64,000 bases of DNA from Microbacterium sp. W4I4 (GTDB lineage Bacteria; Actinomycetota; Actinomycetes; Actinomycetales; Microbacteriaceae), in NCBI RefSeq assembly GCF_030816235.1, contig NZ_JAUSXT010000001.1, positions 3,162,001-3,226,000 of the forward strand, in the 5' to 3' direction. The stretch's first letter is position 1, and the number at the start of each line of letters is the position of its first letter. Shown here one piece after another: positions 33,301 to 42,978 of the stretch. The translations under genes and the position numbers were made by a program. The notes beneath the pieces are model-generated. The model ran no database searches. It was not told the origin of the DNA and saw nothing but the letters and a program-made list of their open reading frames with translations.

Positions 33301-33752
33301 TGCTCTTCGTACGCGCAGATCTGGTTCACCTTCTGAGCCGAGGGGCTCGACGGATCGAACTCGTACGTGAGCCATTCGCGCGCCAGGCGTCGCGCGAGCT
33401 CGAGTCCGATCACGCGCTGCCCCATGCAGAGCACCTGCGCGTCATTGGAGAGGACTGACCGCTCGACGCTGAAGGAGTCATGGGCGGTGACGGCACGGAT
33501 GCCACTGACCTTGTTGGCTGCGATCGCGACGCCGAGGCCGGTGCCGCAGATGAGGATCGCCCGGTCGGCGTCCCCGGCGGCAACCTTCTCTGCAGCCGCG
33601 ACAGCAATCTGCGGGTAGTCGATGTCTTCCGCCGAGCCGACTCCGACGTCGACCACCGCTGCGACGAGATTATTGGCGAGCAAGTCCGCCTTGATGCGTT
33701 CCTTGTAATCGAATCCTGCGCGGTCGCTGCCCACTACCAAGCGGAGTGCCAT
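33297..33752 (-). CDS. rpiB: RpiB/LacA/LacB-family sugar-phosphate isomerase
   Basis: A 151-aa isomerase with [12 protein letters not shown] at the N-terminus, the catalytic-Cys loop [16 protein letters not shown] (about residue 67) and [14 protein letters not shown]. Housekeeping RpiB has SDHAG; here the conserved His is Arg, a change also found in some tetrose-phosphate isomerases (EryI-like). One base separates its start from the kinase stop. In erythritol-type pathways this enzyme converts D-erythrulose 4-phosphate to D-erythrose 4-phosphate; that precise role is inferred from the operon. Confidence 0.85.
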   Translation of the reverse strand: MALRLVVGSDRAGFDYKERIKADLLANNLVAAVVDVGVGSAEDIDYPQIAVAAAEKVAAGDADRAILICGTGLGVAIAANKVSGIRAVTAHDSFSVERSVLSNDAQVLCMGQRVIGLELARRLAREWLTYEFDPSSPSAQKVNQICAYEEQ

Positions 33753-33753
33753 C

Positions 33754-35481
33754 TCAATTGTCCTCCTTCAAGACGTTCAGAACGGTTCGGGTGACCAGAG
33801 CGAAGGAAACAGCACCCGGATCCGGCGTGCCGAGGCTCTTATCGCCGTGGGTGCGCGCGCGCCCGAGGCGTGCAGCCATGGCAGCGGTGGAGTCGGCGGC
33901 TACCGTAGAAGTGTGGGCAGCCTGCGCCCAGGCCTCGATCAGATCGTTGCCATCAGCGATCCGGCGGTTGAACTCGTCGACGAAGGGAACGATCGCATCG
34001 ATCATGGTCTTGTCGCCGGGCTTGGCCTTTCCGAAGTTCATCACTGCACACTTCATCGCCGTGAGACCGGCGCCGAGCGAATCGGTTGTGACGGAGGAGG
34101 TTTCGCCCAGTGAGGTTCCCAGTGCGATCAACATTTCGCCCCAAATGGCTCCGGAGGTTCCGCCGCCCTTGTCCGACCAGGCGTCGCCCGCTGCGCTGAG
34201 CGTGGTGCGCAGTCCCGAGCCTGCGGCGAGAGCGGCCGCCGCCGCGGCCGCCGCCGCGCGGCTTCCGCGCTGCATCCCGATTCCATGGTCGCCATCGCCC
34301 GCGATTCGATCCAGGTCGCCGAGTTCCTCAGCCTTCTCGTTGAGGATCTCGGACATCATGGCCAATGCGCGCGAGGCGATGACTGCTGACCGGCTGGACG
34401 TGCTGGAACTGGATGCTGATTCGCTCGACGCGGAGTCAGTCGGCGTGGCGAGCACCATGCAAGCGTTGCGGCCTTCGATGACACCGCGACGGTAAGCGGG
34501 CGTGTCGCAGGGGGCGAGCCAGAGCTCCTCCAGCTCTTCATCCATCCACAGCAGCGTCAGGGACAGGCCAGCCATATCGAAGCTCGTGCAGAGCTCCCCG
34601 ACCTCAGGATCCACGACGACGAGACCGGCAGTCTCGAGCAGTTCATGAATCGTCTTGTACACGACGTAGAGCTCTTCATACTTGACAGACCCCAACCCGT
34701 TGAGGAGTGGGACGACGCGTGCGCCCTGGATATCGACGCCTTCGGGTACCTCCTGCAGAAGTTTCTCGACGAACAGCTCAGCGAGTGCTCTGGCGGAAGG
34801 GATATCCACCTCGGAGATGCCAGGTTCGCCGTGTATCCCGAGGCCGACAGCCATCTTCCCTGCCGGAACAGTAAAGAGTGGCTCCGTTGCACCCGGCAAG
34901 GTGCAACCACCGAATGCGACGCCGAAGGAGCGTGTACGAGTATTAGCCTTGCGTGCAACTGTTTCAACAGCATCCAGGTCCGCGCCTGATTCAGCAGCCG
35001 CTCCGGCAATCTTGAAGACGACGAGATCACCCGCAATGCCCCGCCGACCATCGATGTCGCTCGGCGGGGCGCTCCATATGTCATCGGTCACCACGACGGT
35101 GCGGCAATCTATGCCGTCCTCGCGCAAGCGCTCCTGTGCACGACCGAAGTGCAGCACATCTCCGGTGTAGTTCCCGAAGGTCAAGAGGATCCCCTTGCCT
35201 TCATGGGCGGCCTTCGCCACCGATTCCACCTGACGAGCCGAGGGGGAGGCGAAGACATTGCCCATCGCTGCTCCATGTGCGATACCTGGACCGACCAAGC
35301 CGCCGAAGGCGGGGTAGTGTCCGCTGCCGCCGCCTGTAACCACAGCCACGGTCGGTTTAGCGCCGCGAGTGGCCCGCACAACACCGCCGGATACGGAGCG
35401 CACCCAGCGTGAAGAGGCAACCGTAAATCCTGCGATCGCCTCATCAGCAAAATCTTCGGGATTGTTGAACAGCCACGTCAT
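33754..35481 (-). CDS. DhaK-DhaL fusion ketose kinase (dihydroxyacetone/erythrulose kinase type)
   Basis: A 575-aa ATP-dependent kinase. The DhaK half carries [28 protein letters not shown] and GIHGEPGIS, the last with the substrate-binding His. A Ser-rich linker (about residue 355) leads to a DhaL half with [27 protein letters not shown] and [16 protein letters not shown] (nucleotide and magnesium ligands). I chose ATG 35481 because GGAG lies 7 nt upstream, not the ATG at 35487. In an operon with RpiB and TpiA2-like genes this is the expected arrangement for L- or D-erythrulose kinase (LerK/DerK); dihydroxyacetone remains an alternative. Confidence 0.87.
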   Translation of the reverse strand: MTWLFNNPEDFADEAIAGFTVASSRWVRSVSGGVVRATRGAKPTVAVVTGGGSGHYPAFGGLVGPGIAHGAAMGNVFASPSARQVESVAKAAHEGKGILLTFGNYTGDVLHFGRAQERLREDGIDCRTVVVTDDIWSAPPSDIDGRRGIAGDLVVFKIAGAAAESGADLDAVETVARKANTRTRSFGVAFGGCTLPGATEPLFTVPAGKMAVGLGIHGEPGISEVDIPSARALAELFVEKLLQEVPEGVDIQGARVVPLLNGLGSVKYEELYVVYKTIHELLETAGLVVVDPEVGELCTSFDMAGLSLTLLWMDEELEELWLAPCDTPAYRRGVIEGRNACMVLATPTDSASSESASSSSTSSRSAVIASRALAMMSEILNEKAEELGDLDRIAGDGDHGIGMQRGSRAAAAAAAAALAAGSGLRTTLSAAGDAWSDKGGGTSGAIWGEMLIALGTSLGETSSVTTDSLGAGLTAMKCAVMNFGKAKPGDKTMIDAIVPFVDEFNRRIADGNDLIEAWAQAAHTSTVAADSTAAMAARLGRARTHGDKSLGTPDPGAVSFALVTRTVLNVLKEDN

Positions 35482-35642
35482 GTGCATACTCCGCTAGGTT
35501 GCTCAGGACGAGAGATCAGCCGTGATGAACGGAAGATTTCGCCTGGGTCACCCGAGATTAGCTCGCACGCAGTTCAAGATACTTGTACGGGCACGCCACA
35601 AAGTGGACGGACAGTGCCTTCCCCGCGCGTCCGAAATCAGAG

Positions 35643-35665
35643 CCGATCCGATTGGTTTGGATCGG
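35643..35665 (-). terminator. hairpin after LacI gene
   Basis: CCGATCC/GGATCGG, 7-bp perfect stem with a 9-base loop, 41 bp beyond the stop of the minus-strand LacI gene and 160 bp before the kinase start. The remaining part of 35482-35705 presumably holds the kinase-operon promoter, which I cannot place with confidence. Confidence 0.45.
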
Positions 35666-35705
35666 ACAAATGCGGATGTCTGAGAGCCGCGGCAACGCGG
35701 CGCTA

Positions 35706-36734
35706 TCAAAGGCTGGCGACGCGCTCCGTGGACGATCTTTCGACGAGCTCCCAGTAATCCTCAGGCTTCTTCGAGGTGTGCGATCCAGGAGACCGGCCAA
35801 CATCCTGAACGACGTCGGCGACGAGCTCGGCAGCCAGCTGTGGCCACTTGAATGCCACAGTGGACAGCTCGAGCGCAGCGGCGGGGATGTCGTCCGCCCC
35901 AATGATGGCGATATCTCGCCCGGGCTCGAGGCCGCGCATTCTCATGCGCGCGATGACCCGCAGCGCCACGTCATCGTTGTGCGTGCACAGGCCGGGCCAA
36001 GAAGGGCGGCCCAGGCATTCGTCGATCACGAGGTCGAGGCTGGACTCATCGAAGCCGACGAGGAACTTAGCCGGAGCACGAAGACCGTTCTGCTCACAGC
36101 CCTCCTGGACGCCGTTCCAGCTCCGCTCGGAATACTCGCGTAGATCTCGCTCCAGGGGGCCGGCATAGACCATTTCCGTGATGCCGAGCGAAGCGAGGTG
36201 CGTGGCCTGCATCCTCCCCACCAGGAGGTGGTTCGGGGCATCTCCTTCGTCCACGAGCCGGACATGCGATCGCTGGATCCTCTCCCGCACACTCTCCGGC
36301 AGTAGTCCTCCGATGACGACCAGGACTTCTGGACTCACGTGATCCCAGAGCGACAGGATCTGCTCGGCGGCCCCCGCACCGCGCGCCATCCTCGTCGTCA
36401 TCGTCACTAGTCCGTGCCGCGTCAGGCCGCGACTCATTGCGTCCAGGTAAGCACCCATGACATGACCCTGGCTGAAGCTCGACGCCAGGATCAGCACGCT
36501 CGGCTGCTGATGGCCGCGCAGCGCGCGCGCCGGACCGTTGGGCAGGTGCCCGAGCTCGCGGGCAGCGGCTAGGACACGTTCTCTAGTGGCCTCGGCGACG
36601 TGCCGGCTGGCATCGCCGTTGATGACGTAGCTGACTGTCGCCCGAGATACTCCAGCGCGTTCCGCAATCTGTCGTGTTGTAACTGGCTTGCGCCGCTTGA
36701 GGGAGCCCGGGAGCTTGGCGGGTACGGTGTCCAC
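35706..36734 (-). CDS. LacI-family transcriptional regulator
   Basis: A 342-aa regulator with HTH VTTRQIAERAGVSRATVSYV followed by the hinge LGHLPNGPARALRG and a sugar-binding effector domain. Start GTG 36734. It is encoded between the kinase operon and the RbsD-like gene, all minus strand, and its likely targets are these and the oxidoreductase operon at 37555. I could not find a repeated operator comparable to the other LacI loci. Confidence 0.88.
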   Translation of the reverse strand: MDTVPAKLPGSLKRRKPVTTRQIAERAGVSRATVSYVINGDASRHVAEATRERVLAAARELGHLPNGPARALRGHQQPSVLILASSFSQGHVMGAYLDAMSRGLTRHGLVTMTTRMARGAGAAEQILSLWDHVSPEVLVVIGGLLPESVRERIQRSHVRLVDEGDAPNHLLVGRMQATHLASLGITEMVYAGPLERDLREYSERSWNGVQEGCEQNGLRAPAKFLVGFDESSLDLVIDECLGRPSWPGLCTHNDDVALRVIARMRMRGLEPGRDIAIIGADDIPAAALELSTVAFKWPQLAAELVADVVQDVGRSPGSHTSKKPEDYWELVERSSTERVASL

Positions 36735-36777
36735 GTCTTCGAACCTATCTGCTTCTCAGTCCCAAAATTTGTACGCT

Positions 36778-36799
36778 AGCGCCAAGAATGCCTGGCGCT
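36778..36799 (-). terminator. hairpin between RbsD-like and LacI genes
   Basis: AGCGCCA (36778-36784) and TGGCGCT (36793-36799) form a 7-bp stem with an 8-base loop downstream of the RbsD-like stop. It may separate that gene from the LacI gene or overlap the LacI promoter. Confidence 0.4.
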
Positions 36800-36840
36800 G
36801 GTGCGTCGCGCACGGAGCGCCGAGATCTGTGCGGCTCTGA

Positions 36841-37248
36841 CTACACCGGCAGGGTGACAACACCTCGCCGGATGAGATAGCAGGCGGGAAATGTGTCAGC
36901 CGAAACGATCGCGACCGAAGCCCGCACGGCCTCGCCGAGGAAGTCGAACGGCTCCGGCTTCACGAAATCACGGAAGTCGGGTTCGAACTCGCGGACGATC
37001 GAGCGAGAGGTATCCAATGTCGCATCGCTTCTCACGCTGATCGCGTCGGGTGCCTCTGTTTCGACGGGCAGGACTCCGAGGATCATCCGCAGGACCTCGG
37101 TGGCTGTGAGCGGAACGTAGTGGACCGGGCAGTTCACGCGAAGAATCGGGAAGTTGCTGTCGACGAGCAAGACGCTGTCGAGGTGCCCCGTGGTGGCGAG
37201 ATCGCGCAGCAGATTCGGGGACAGTCGGGGATCAATGCCCTTCAGCAT
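36841..37248 (-). CDS. RbsD/FucU-family sugar mutarotase
   Basis: A 135-aa protein starting MLKGIDPRLSPNLLRDLATTGHLDSVLLVD, which contains the family's conserved catalytic His (GHLD) and the DSNFP strand; the end has YLIRRGVV in place of the usual Y-N-x-x-x-KG. Members interconvert anomers or ring forms of ribose and fucose so the downstream enzyme receives the right form. It is transcribed away from the Gfo/Idh oxidoreductase across a 306-bp shared upstream region. Confidence 0.85.
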   Translation of the reverse strand: MLKGIDPRLSPNLLRDLATTGHLDSVLLVDSNFPILRVNCPVHYVPLTATEVLRMILGVLPVETEAPDAISVRSDATLDTSRSIVREFEPDFRDFVKPEPFDFLGEAVRASVAIVSADTFPACYLIRRGVVTLPV

Positions 37249-37554
37249 GAGAGGCCTCCGATTAGCGGGTTCATCTGGTTCCTTTCGAGCGTGGGTCCCG
37301 GGGATTTCTCCCCACCATAGTCAGACGATTTTCCCGCCTCGACGAGAAGTGAGAGGCCAAAGTACCCGCGCAATCGCGTTCTCCCCCCGCGTTCACGCGG
37401 AAGTGCCGTGATCTTGTATCGAAGTCATCCGCACGCAAGGCAGAGAAAGTCAACAATTGCGACCGCCACAAGCAAGTTGCTCCCAAACCCCGGTGAAAGA
37501 GTGATGAAGCCGCCCGACGGATTGGCGCACCCTTTGAGTTAGGAGACCGGCAGA
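37249..37554. other. divergent intergenic region, RbsD-like / oxidoreductase
   Basis: This 306-bp stretch separates two divergent sugar genes and must carry both promoters. I see an AGGAG ribosome site at 37541-37545 for the plus-strand gene and a short hairpin CCGCGTTCACGCGG near 37387-37400, but no clear operator repeat. Confidence 0.5.
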
Positions 37555-38706
37555 ATGAACGAACTGCGCGTGGCGCTTATCGGCGGTAACGGAGTCATGG
37601 GCAAGGCGCATAGTCTCGGTTACTCCCTGGCGCCCCTCATGGCTGATCTCGGAGTTTCGATCCGGAAGGCAGTGCTCGTAGACGCCACGGATGAGCTCGC
37701 AGCAGACGCGGCTCAGCGCCTTGGTTGGGAGGAGTCCTCTTCCAATTGGCGCGAGGTGATCTCACGGCCGGACATCGACATCATCGACATCGTGACTCCT
37801 CCGCACATCCACAAGGAGATCGCTGTCGAGGCTCTCAAGCTCGGCAAGCACGTGTTCGTCGAGAAGCCGATCACGAACGATTCCACCGAAGCGCTCGAGA
37901 TGTGGGAAGCGCAGGTGGCTTCCGGCGCCGCCGGCCAGGTCGGCTTCAACTATCGTCACATCCCCGCTATCCAATTCGCGAAGAAGCTCGTGGATGAGGG
38001 GAGGATCGGAACGGCGCTGCAGTTCCGCGCAACCTACCTGCAGGATGTGCTCCTCAACGTCATCGACTTCGGTTGGCGCGGCAAGACCAGCACTGGTGCA
38101 TCCGGCATGATCGGCGACATCGGCTCGCACGTCATGGACATGGCCGAGTACCTCAACGGCGACATCGTGCGCGTCTGCGGTCTGGCTCGGGCACGCGAGA
38201 ACGGTGCCGCGCCCGAGGTCGGCTGGCTGACTGAGGACAAGCGGGCAGCTCGCGACATGCCGGATCAGGCCGGTGTCTGGGTTGCAGAGTTCGCCAACGG
38301 TGCGATCGGAACCTTCGCCGTTTCGCTCGTCGCTTCGGGCCGCAAGAACCTGATCCGCTGGGAGCTGGATGGCACGAAGGGCGCGCTGGAGTTCAACTGG
38401 AACCGTCGTGAGGAGCTGGGCATCAGCTACGCGGACGATCCCGCCGACCACTCGGGCTTCCGCTCCGTGCTGTCAACGCACGAGCACGAAGACGTCTGGT
38501 ACAACGTGCCCGGCCTCGGTCTCGGCTACGTCGATGACAACGCCATCCAGATGTACAAGTTCGTCAAGTCCATTGCCGAGCACAAGCTTGCTCACCCGAA
38601 CTTCGGTGAAGCAGCGCACACCCAGCAGCTCGTCGAGGCGGTTCTCGAGTCGTCGAAGACTGGCACCTGGGTGGATGTGGCTCGCACACCAGAAGGAGCG
38701 CGATAA
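37555..38706 (+). CDS. Gfo/Idh/MocA-family oxidoreductase
   Basis: A 383-aa NAD(P)-dependent dehydrogenase of full family length. The Rossmann motif is ALIGGNGVMGKAHS; HVFVEKP (about residue 103) is the conserved EKP; DIGSHVMDMAEYL (about residue 190) supplies the catalytic His. Such enzymes oxidise hydroxyls of sugars, glycosides or cyclitols, in some systems at C3 of a glycoside as the first step of non-hydrolytic cleavage. It is coupled to the TIM-barrel isomerase by a one-base TAATG overlap, a pairing common in that chemistry. ATG 37555 has AGGAG 9 nt upstream. Confidence 0.87.
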   Translation: MNELRVALIGGNGVMGKAHSLGYSLAPLMADLGVSIRKAVLVDATDELAADAAQRLGWEESSSNWREVISRPDIDIIDIVTPPHIHKEIAVEALKLGKHVFVEKPITNDSTEALEMWEAQVASGAAGQVGFNYRHIPAIQFAKKLVDEGRIGTALQFRATYLQDVLLNVIDFGWRGKTSTGASGMIGDIGSHVMDMAEYLNGDIVRVCGLARARENGAAPEVGWLTEDKRAARDMPDQAGVWVAEFANGAIGTFAVSLVASGRKNLIRWELDGTKGALEFNWNRREELGISYADDPADHSGFRSVLSTHEHEDVWYNVPGLGLGYVDDNAIQMYKFVKSIAEHKLAHPNFGEAAHTQQLVEAVLESSKTGTWVDVARTPEGAR

Positions 38707-39677
38707 TGACCATGCCCAACGTTCGGATGGGCGCCACTCTCATCACTTTCTACAACACCGCGTGGTGGGGGCTGCCCAAGCACATGGAGTACGGCGACTG
38801 GGTCGCTGAGGTTCAGTCCAAGCCCAAGTACTACTTCGACCACATGCTCGACTCGGTCGCCGCGGCAGGCGTGGAGGGCGTCGAGCTCGCGCCGATTCCA
38901 GGTGGCTGGGAAGGCGCGCTGCAGGCATATGGCCACGTTGCGGGCGTGCGTGCTGCTTTCGATGTGAGGGGGCTCACCCTCGGGTCGAGCTACGCAGACG
39001 GCGGCTCGCTGATCGGAAACGCTCTCGAAGACAGTGCGGCCGAAGGCGCCGCTGACGACTACATCGACCGTCACGCCCGGTTCGTCGCTGAAATGGGTGC
39101 AGACATCATCGTTATGGGAACCGTGCCGCGCGCTCAGTTCAGCAACGGCAGCTTCGACAGTGATGTTCCTCGCGAGGCATCGGAGAAGGTTGCGTCGCAG
39201 ATCAACCGCCTGGGCGCGGTGGCCGGTCGTCACGGTGTCCGGATCGCGCTGCACACCGATGCCTACTCGGTGTGCTCCCGCAATCACGACATCGACACCA
39301 TGATGTCGCTGACCGACCCGGCGAATGTCGAGCTGTGCCTGGATGCCGGCCACACCACGCTGGACGGCGGGGATGCTGTGGCAGTCCTTGACGCGCACGT
39401 CGGTCGAGTGCCCGTCATGCACTGGAAGGACTGCATCGCTCCGCTGGACGGATCGACGCTGTCCGGACCGCTGATGAAGCGCCACGAAACGATGCTGAAG
39501 TACTTCCGCATTTTCGGCGACGGAATCATCGACTGGAAGGCCTGGCAGCGGGTGCTCGCCGACAACTCTTGGCGCGGCTGGGCAATGGCCGAGAACGACA
39601 TGGCTCCGGACCCTATTGCTGAGGTCCGGCACGCGGTGGAGTTCTTCGAGAAAGAACTGGCGGTGATCTACAAATGA
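38706..39677 (+). CDS. sugar phosphate isomerase/epimerase, AP-endonuclease-2 TIM barrel
   Basis: A 323-aa protein of the xylose-isomerase-like TIM-barrel family. A complete metal-ligand set is visible: Glu in GVEGVELAP (about residue 60), Asp-His in LCLDAGHTTL (about residue 217), His in PVMHWKD (about residue 240) and a late Glu in WAMAEND (about residue 298). The long N-terminal TLITFYNTAWWGLPKHMEYG is not seen in standard epimerases. Possible roles are isomerisation of the keto-sugar made by the upstream dehydrogenase, LerI-type tetrulose phosphate isomerisation, or beta-elimination of a 3-keto glycoside. The next gene overlaps by 4 bp. Confidence 0.82.
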   Translation: MTMPNVRMGATLITFYNTAWWGLPKHMEYGDWVAEVQSKPKYYFDHMLDSVAAAGVEGVELAPIPGGWEGALQAYGHVAGVRAAFDVRGLTLGSSYADGGSLIGNALEDSAAEGAADDYIDRHARFVAEMGADIIVMGTVPRAQFSNGSFDSDVPREASEKVASQINRLGAVAGRHGVRIALHTDAYSVCSRNHDIDTMMSLTDPANVELCLDAGHTTLDGGDAVAVLDAHVGRVPVMHWKDCIAPLDGSTLSGPLMKRHETMLKYFRIFGDGIIDWKAWQRVLADNSWRGWAMAENDMAPDPIAEVRHAVEFFEKELAVIYK

Positions 39678-40813
39678 ACATGCGGACAATAAAGGTGACC
39701 GGTGAGGCGCGCGGAAATTTCGAGCCCCTCGCGGACATCGTCGGACGACTCGTAGCCTCTCAGGGGATGGGCGGCGGCGCGCTCGCCATATATCAGCACG
39801 GAGTCAAGGTCGTGGACCTGGTGGCCGGCGACTACCGGCCGGAATCGCTCCAGCTCATCTTCTCCATCACGAAGTCCGTGAGCGCCATCGCGACGCACAT
39901 GGCTCACGCTCGCGGCGAGATCGACATCGATGCTCCGCTGGCGTCGTACTGGCCGGAGTTCGACAAGCCGTCGACGAAGGACATCACCCTCCGCCTGGTG
40001 ATGGCGCACCGTTCCGGCCTGTCTGCCCTTCGGGAGCCCATCAGCTACGAGGATCTCCTCACAGGCAGAGATGAGGCCGCGATCGGCCAGGTCGAGCCAC
40101 AGTGGGAGCCGGGTAAGGCGCACGGCTACCACCCGATCACCTGGGGAACCATCGTCGGTGGCGCTTTCAAGCGCGTCGTGGGCCGCACTGTCTCCGACTA
40201 CGCCCGCACGGAGATCGTGGAGCCGCTCGGGCTGGACCTCTGGCTCGGTACGCCGGAGGAGATCCTCCCACGCGTCGAGAAGGTGCTCTACCAGGAGTTC
40301 CAGCTCACTCCGAACCAGGAGAAGCGGATCGAAAACGGTGAGATCATCTACGACGGTGCGCTCGAGGCGCTCGGCTCGACCGATGCATGGAATGATCCGA
40401 AGTTTCTTGCGCGCGGTCTGCCGGCAGCCAGCGGAGTCTCGAACGCTCGATCATTGGCCAAGATGTTCGCCGCCACGATGGACAGCATCGACGGTGTGCG
40501 ACTGCTCGACGTGACCGCACTGGACGGCATGGTGGCGGTGCAGGCGCGCGGCATGGACCGCACGCTGGGAGTTTCGAGCACCTTCGGTTCCGGCGTGCAG
40601 CTGCCGTTCCCGCAGCTGCCCTTCACTGGGGCGGCTTCGTTCGGGCACGAGGCCGCCGGCGGATCGATCGCATTCGGGGATCGTGAACTCGGACTCGCGT
40701 GCGCATTCGTGACGAATGCATTCCCGCCGATGCAGGGTGCGAGCGCAAGCGCTCTTGCGCTGCTCCCATCTATTCGCCATTGTGCGACAGCGGACTCATC
40801 ACCTATTTCGTGA
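39674..40813 (+). CDS. serine hydrolase, beta-lactamase/family VIII esterase type
   Basis: A 379-aa cytoplasmic protein (no signal peptide) with the SxxK nucleophile Ser64-Ile-Thr-Lys67, a YHP motif (Tyr about residue 152) at the YxN position and HEAAGG in place of the KTG box, the pattern of family VIII carboxylesterases rather than true beta-lactamases. It overlaps the isomerase gene by 4 bp, so it is part of the same operon. It could release an acyl group from a sugar ester, feeding both the sugar and the CoA modules of the island. The 145 bp that follow hold no gene. Confidence 0.85.
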   Translation: MNMRTIKVTGEARGNFEPLADIVGRLVASQGMGGGALAIYQHGVKVVDLVAGDYRPESLQLIFSITKSVSAIATHMAHARGEIDIDAPLASYWPEFDKPSTKDITLRLVMAHRSGLSALREPISYEDLLTGRDEAAIGQVEPQWEPGKAHGYHPITWGTIVGGAFKRVVGRTVSDYARTEIVEPLGLDLWLGTPEEILPRVEKVLYQEFQLTPNQEKRIENGEIIYDGALEALGSTDAWNDPKFLARGLPAASGVSNARSLAKMFAATMDSIDGVRLLDVTALDGMVAVQARGMDRTLGVSSTFGSGVQLPFPQLPFTGAASFGHEAAGGSIAFGDRELGLACAFVTNAFPPMQGASASALALLPSIRHCATADSSPIS

Positions 40814-40958
40814 CCAGCTTCAGGAGGGGTCGCTTCGCGGCCGTGCTTCGTCCCGAGGCGACCTCTCCGACTTCCTTGATTCTTCCGGGTCAGATCGAAC
40901 AGCCGTGCCGCTGTGCCGTCACCCCTGAGTCCCACTTCCCCCACGGAGAGCGACACCA

Positions 40959-42128
40959 ATGAACACGACCTACATAGCTGGCGCTGCAACAACTCGCTTC
41001 GGCAAGTTCCTCGACACTTCACTTGCGACACTCGCCAATGAAGCCGTCGATGCCGCCCTAGATGATGCGGGCGTGCGTCCTGAAGACGTGGGGTTCGTCG
41101 CCTTCGGCAACGCGACGAGTTCGGTGATCAGCGGCCAGGCCATGATTCAGGGTCAGCTCGCCCTGCTCGATGGAAAGCTGGCCGGAGCTCAGATAGTAAA
41201 TGTCGAGAATGCCTGCGCCTCGTCCTCGAGCGCCCTGCACCTCGCGATGATGGCCGTCGCTTCGGGCAACTGCGATGTGGCGGTTGCAGTCGGTGCGGAG
41301 AAGATGGCGCATCTCGACAAGACTCGTGCTTTCGACGCGCTGGGTCGGGCGATCGATGTCACGACGCCGTTGGCGGCCGAGAACTCCTCGCGCAGTTCCG
41401 TCTTCATGGAGCTCTACGCGCAGGAGGCGCGCCAGTACGCCGCCGCAACCGGCGCGACGCCCGAGGCCTTCGCGCATGCGGCCGCCACCATGCATTTCCA
41501 CGGCAGCCTTAACCCTAAGGCGCAGTACCGCGACGCGCACACGGTCGAGGAGATCCTTGCATCTCGCATGATCGCCGATCCTCTGACGCTTTTGATGTGC
41601 TCTCCGATTGGAGATGGCGCGGCTGCCATCGTGATCACGCGTGCGCGCCCGGATCGCGATCCGATTGCGATCACCGGAGCCGCACTGCGCTCCGGCCTGC
41701 GCAATGAGGGAGGCGCGCTCGTCACCCGGGCCGCTGAAGCGGCTCTCGAACAGGCCGGACGCAAGGCCTCTGAGATCGACGTCATCGAGCTGCACGATGC
41801 GGCCAGCCCGGCATCGCTGCTCGTTCTCGAAGAGACCGGTGTGGTCAGCGAGGGCGAGGCCTGGAAGCTCGCGCTCGACGGCCAGCTCCGCTTCGATGGC
41901 CGAGTGCCGGTGAACACCAGTGGCGGATTGATCAGCCGCGGGCACCCGGTGGGTGCGACTGGGGCCGCTCAGATCGTGGAGCTCGCCGATCAGCTGCGCG
42001 GACGAGCCGGTGCCCGTCAGGTCGCCAACGCCGAGATCGCTATGGCGCAGAATGCCGGCGGCGCGGTGAGTCTCGGTGACCAGTTCACCGCGGCAGTCTG
42101 TGCCGTTACGGTGCTGGAGCGGGTGTGA
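40959..42128 (+). CDS. thiolase-family protein (SCP-x type acetyl-CoA acyltransferase)
   Basis: A 389-aa thiolase of the sterol-carrier-protein-x branch. The acyl-accepting Cys86 is in VENACASSSSAL, the HDA motif (about residue 285) replaces the NEAF of degradative thiolases, and SGGLISRGHPVGATGAAQ carries the catalytic His. The terminal CxG of classical thiolases reads NAGGA, usual for this branch. It would cleave a 3-ketoacyl-CoA at the end of the pathway. Start ATG 40959; the GTGA overlap couples the hydratase gene. Confidence 0.86.
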   Translation: MNTTYIAGAATTRFGKFLDTSLATLANEAVDAALDDAGVRPEDVGFVAFGNATSSVISGQAMIQGQLALLDGKLAGAQIVNVENACASSSSALHLAMMAVASGNCDVAVAVGAEKMAHLDKTRAFDALGRAIDVTTPLAAENSSRSSVFMELYAQEARQYAAATGATPEAFAHAAATMHFHGSLNPKAQYRDAHTVEEILASRMIADPLTLLMCSPIGDGAAAIVITRARPDRDPIAITGAALRSGLRNEGGALVTRAAEAALEQAGRKASEIDVIELHDAASPASLLVLEETGVVSEGEAWKLALDGQLRFDGRVPVNTSGGLISRGHPVGATGAAQIVELADQLRGRAGARQVANAEIAMAQNAGGAVSLGDQFTAAVCAVTVLERV

Positions 42129-42928
42129 GCCGGTCCGACGCGGATGGCCGCGTCCTCACTGAACAGGTCGATCGAGTTCTGGTCATCACTCTTGACCGTC
42201 CCGCCCGGAGGAACTCGATGACCACCGTGATGGCTGCGGATCTGAATGCTGCGCTTGACCGGCTCGACACTGATCCGGACTTGCGCGCGGGTGTGCTCAC
42301 CGGGAGCGGCGGCTACTTCTGTGCCGGTCAGGACCTGGGCGAGGCGCTGCGCGGTGAGTTCGCTCGCACGGTTGATCGGGGCTGGTTCGGTCTGGTCGAC
42401 CGACCGCCGAACAAGCCGCTGATCGCTGCCATCGAGGGCTTCGCGCTCGCGGGCGGGCTCGAGATCGCGCTGTCCTGCGATCTGATTGTCGCGGCCAGTG
42501 ATGCATCATTCGGGATTCCGGAGGTCCGTAACGGCCAGGTCGCCGCCGCCCGCGGGCTTACCCGTCTTCCCCTCCGGCTGCCGTATCACGTCGCGGCAGA
42601 GATGGCGTTGACTGGTGACCCGGTTCCGGCCGACCTCATGCACAGGCATGGGCTGCTGACGCGGCTCGTCGCTCCCGGCGAGGCGCTCGAGACCGCCCTT
42701 AAGCTCGCCCGTCGGATCGCGCAGAATCCACCTGTCGCCATGCGCGTCACGCTCGACTCCATTCGAGATGCCGTTGCATCAGTCGAGAGCATCGCCTGGG
42801 CGCGGCAGTCGTCGGCCCTGAGCGTCTATGCGATGGCCGGTGCGCCGGAGTACCAGGAGGGTGTCTCCGCGTTCTTGGAGAAGAGACTGCCGAACTGGGC
42901 GGATCCGACTCCGTCCGGTGGAGTGTAG
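42125..42928 (+). CDS. enoyl-CoA hydratase/isomerase (crotonase family) 1
   Basis: A 267-aa crotonase-fold protein with oxyanion-hole motifs GGYFCAGQDL (about residue 60) and IEGFALAGGLEIALSCDL (about residue 103). The Glu at the second catalytic position reads SFGIPEVRNGQ, keeping one acidic residue. The start is GTG 42125, inside the thiolase stop. Substrate cannot be read; the family includes hydratases and hydratase/aldolases of hydroxycinnamoyl-CoA degradation. Confidence 0.85.
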   Translation: MSRSDADGRVLTEQVDRVLVITLDRPARRNSMTTVMAADLNAALDRLDTDPDLRAGVLTGSGGYFCAGQDLGEALRGEFARTVDRGWFGLVDRPPNKPLIAAIEGFALAGGLEIALSCDLIVAASDASFGIPEVRNGQVAAARGLTRLPLRLPYHVAAEMALTGDPVPADLMHRHGLLTRLVAPGEALETALKLARRIAQNPPVAMRVTLDSIRDAVASVESIAWARQSSALSVYAMAGAPEYQEGVSAFLEKRLPNWADPTPSGGV

Positions 42929-42978
42929 TGATCCATTGGCTTCATATTCAGATCTCTTAAGGATAAGGAGGGTCGTTC

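Noticed and set aside
39674..40813. Antibiotic-resistance beta-lactamase
   Set aside because: No export signal, the KTG box is replaced, and it sits in a catabolic operon; a family VIII esterase fits better.
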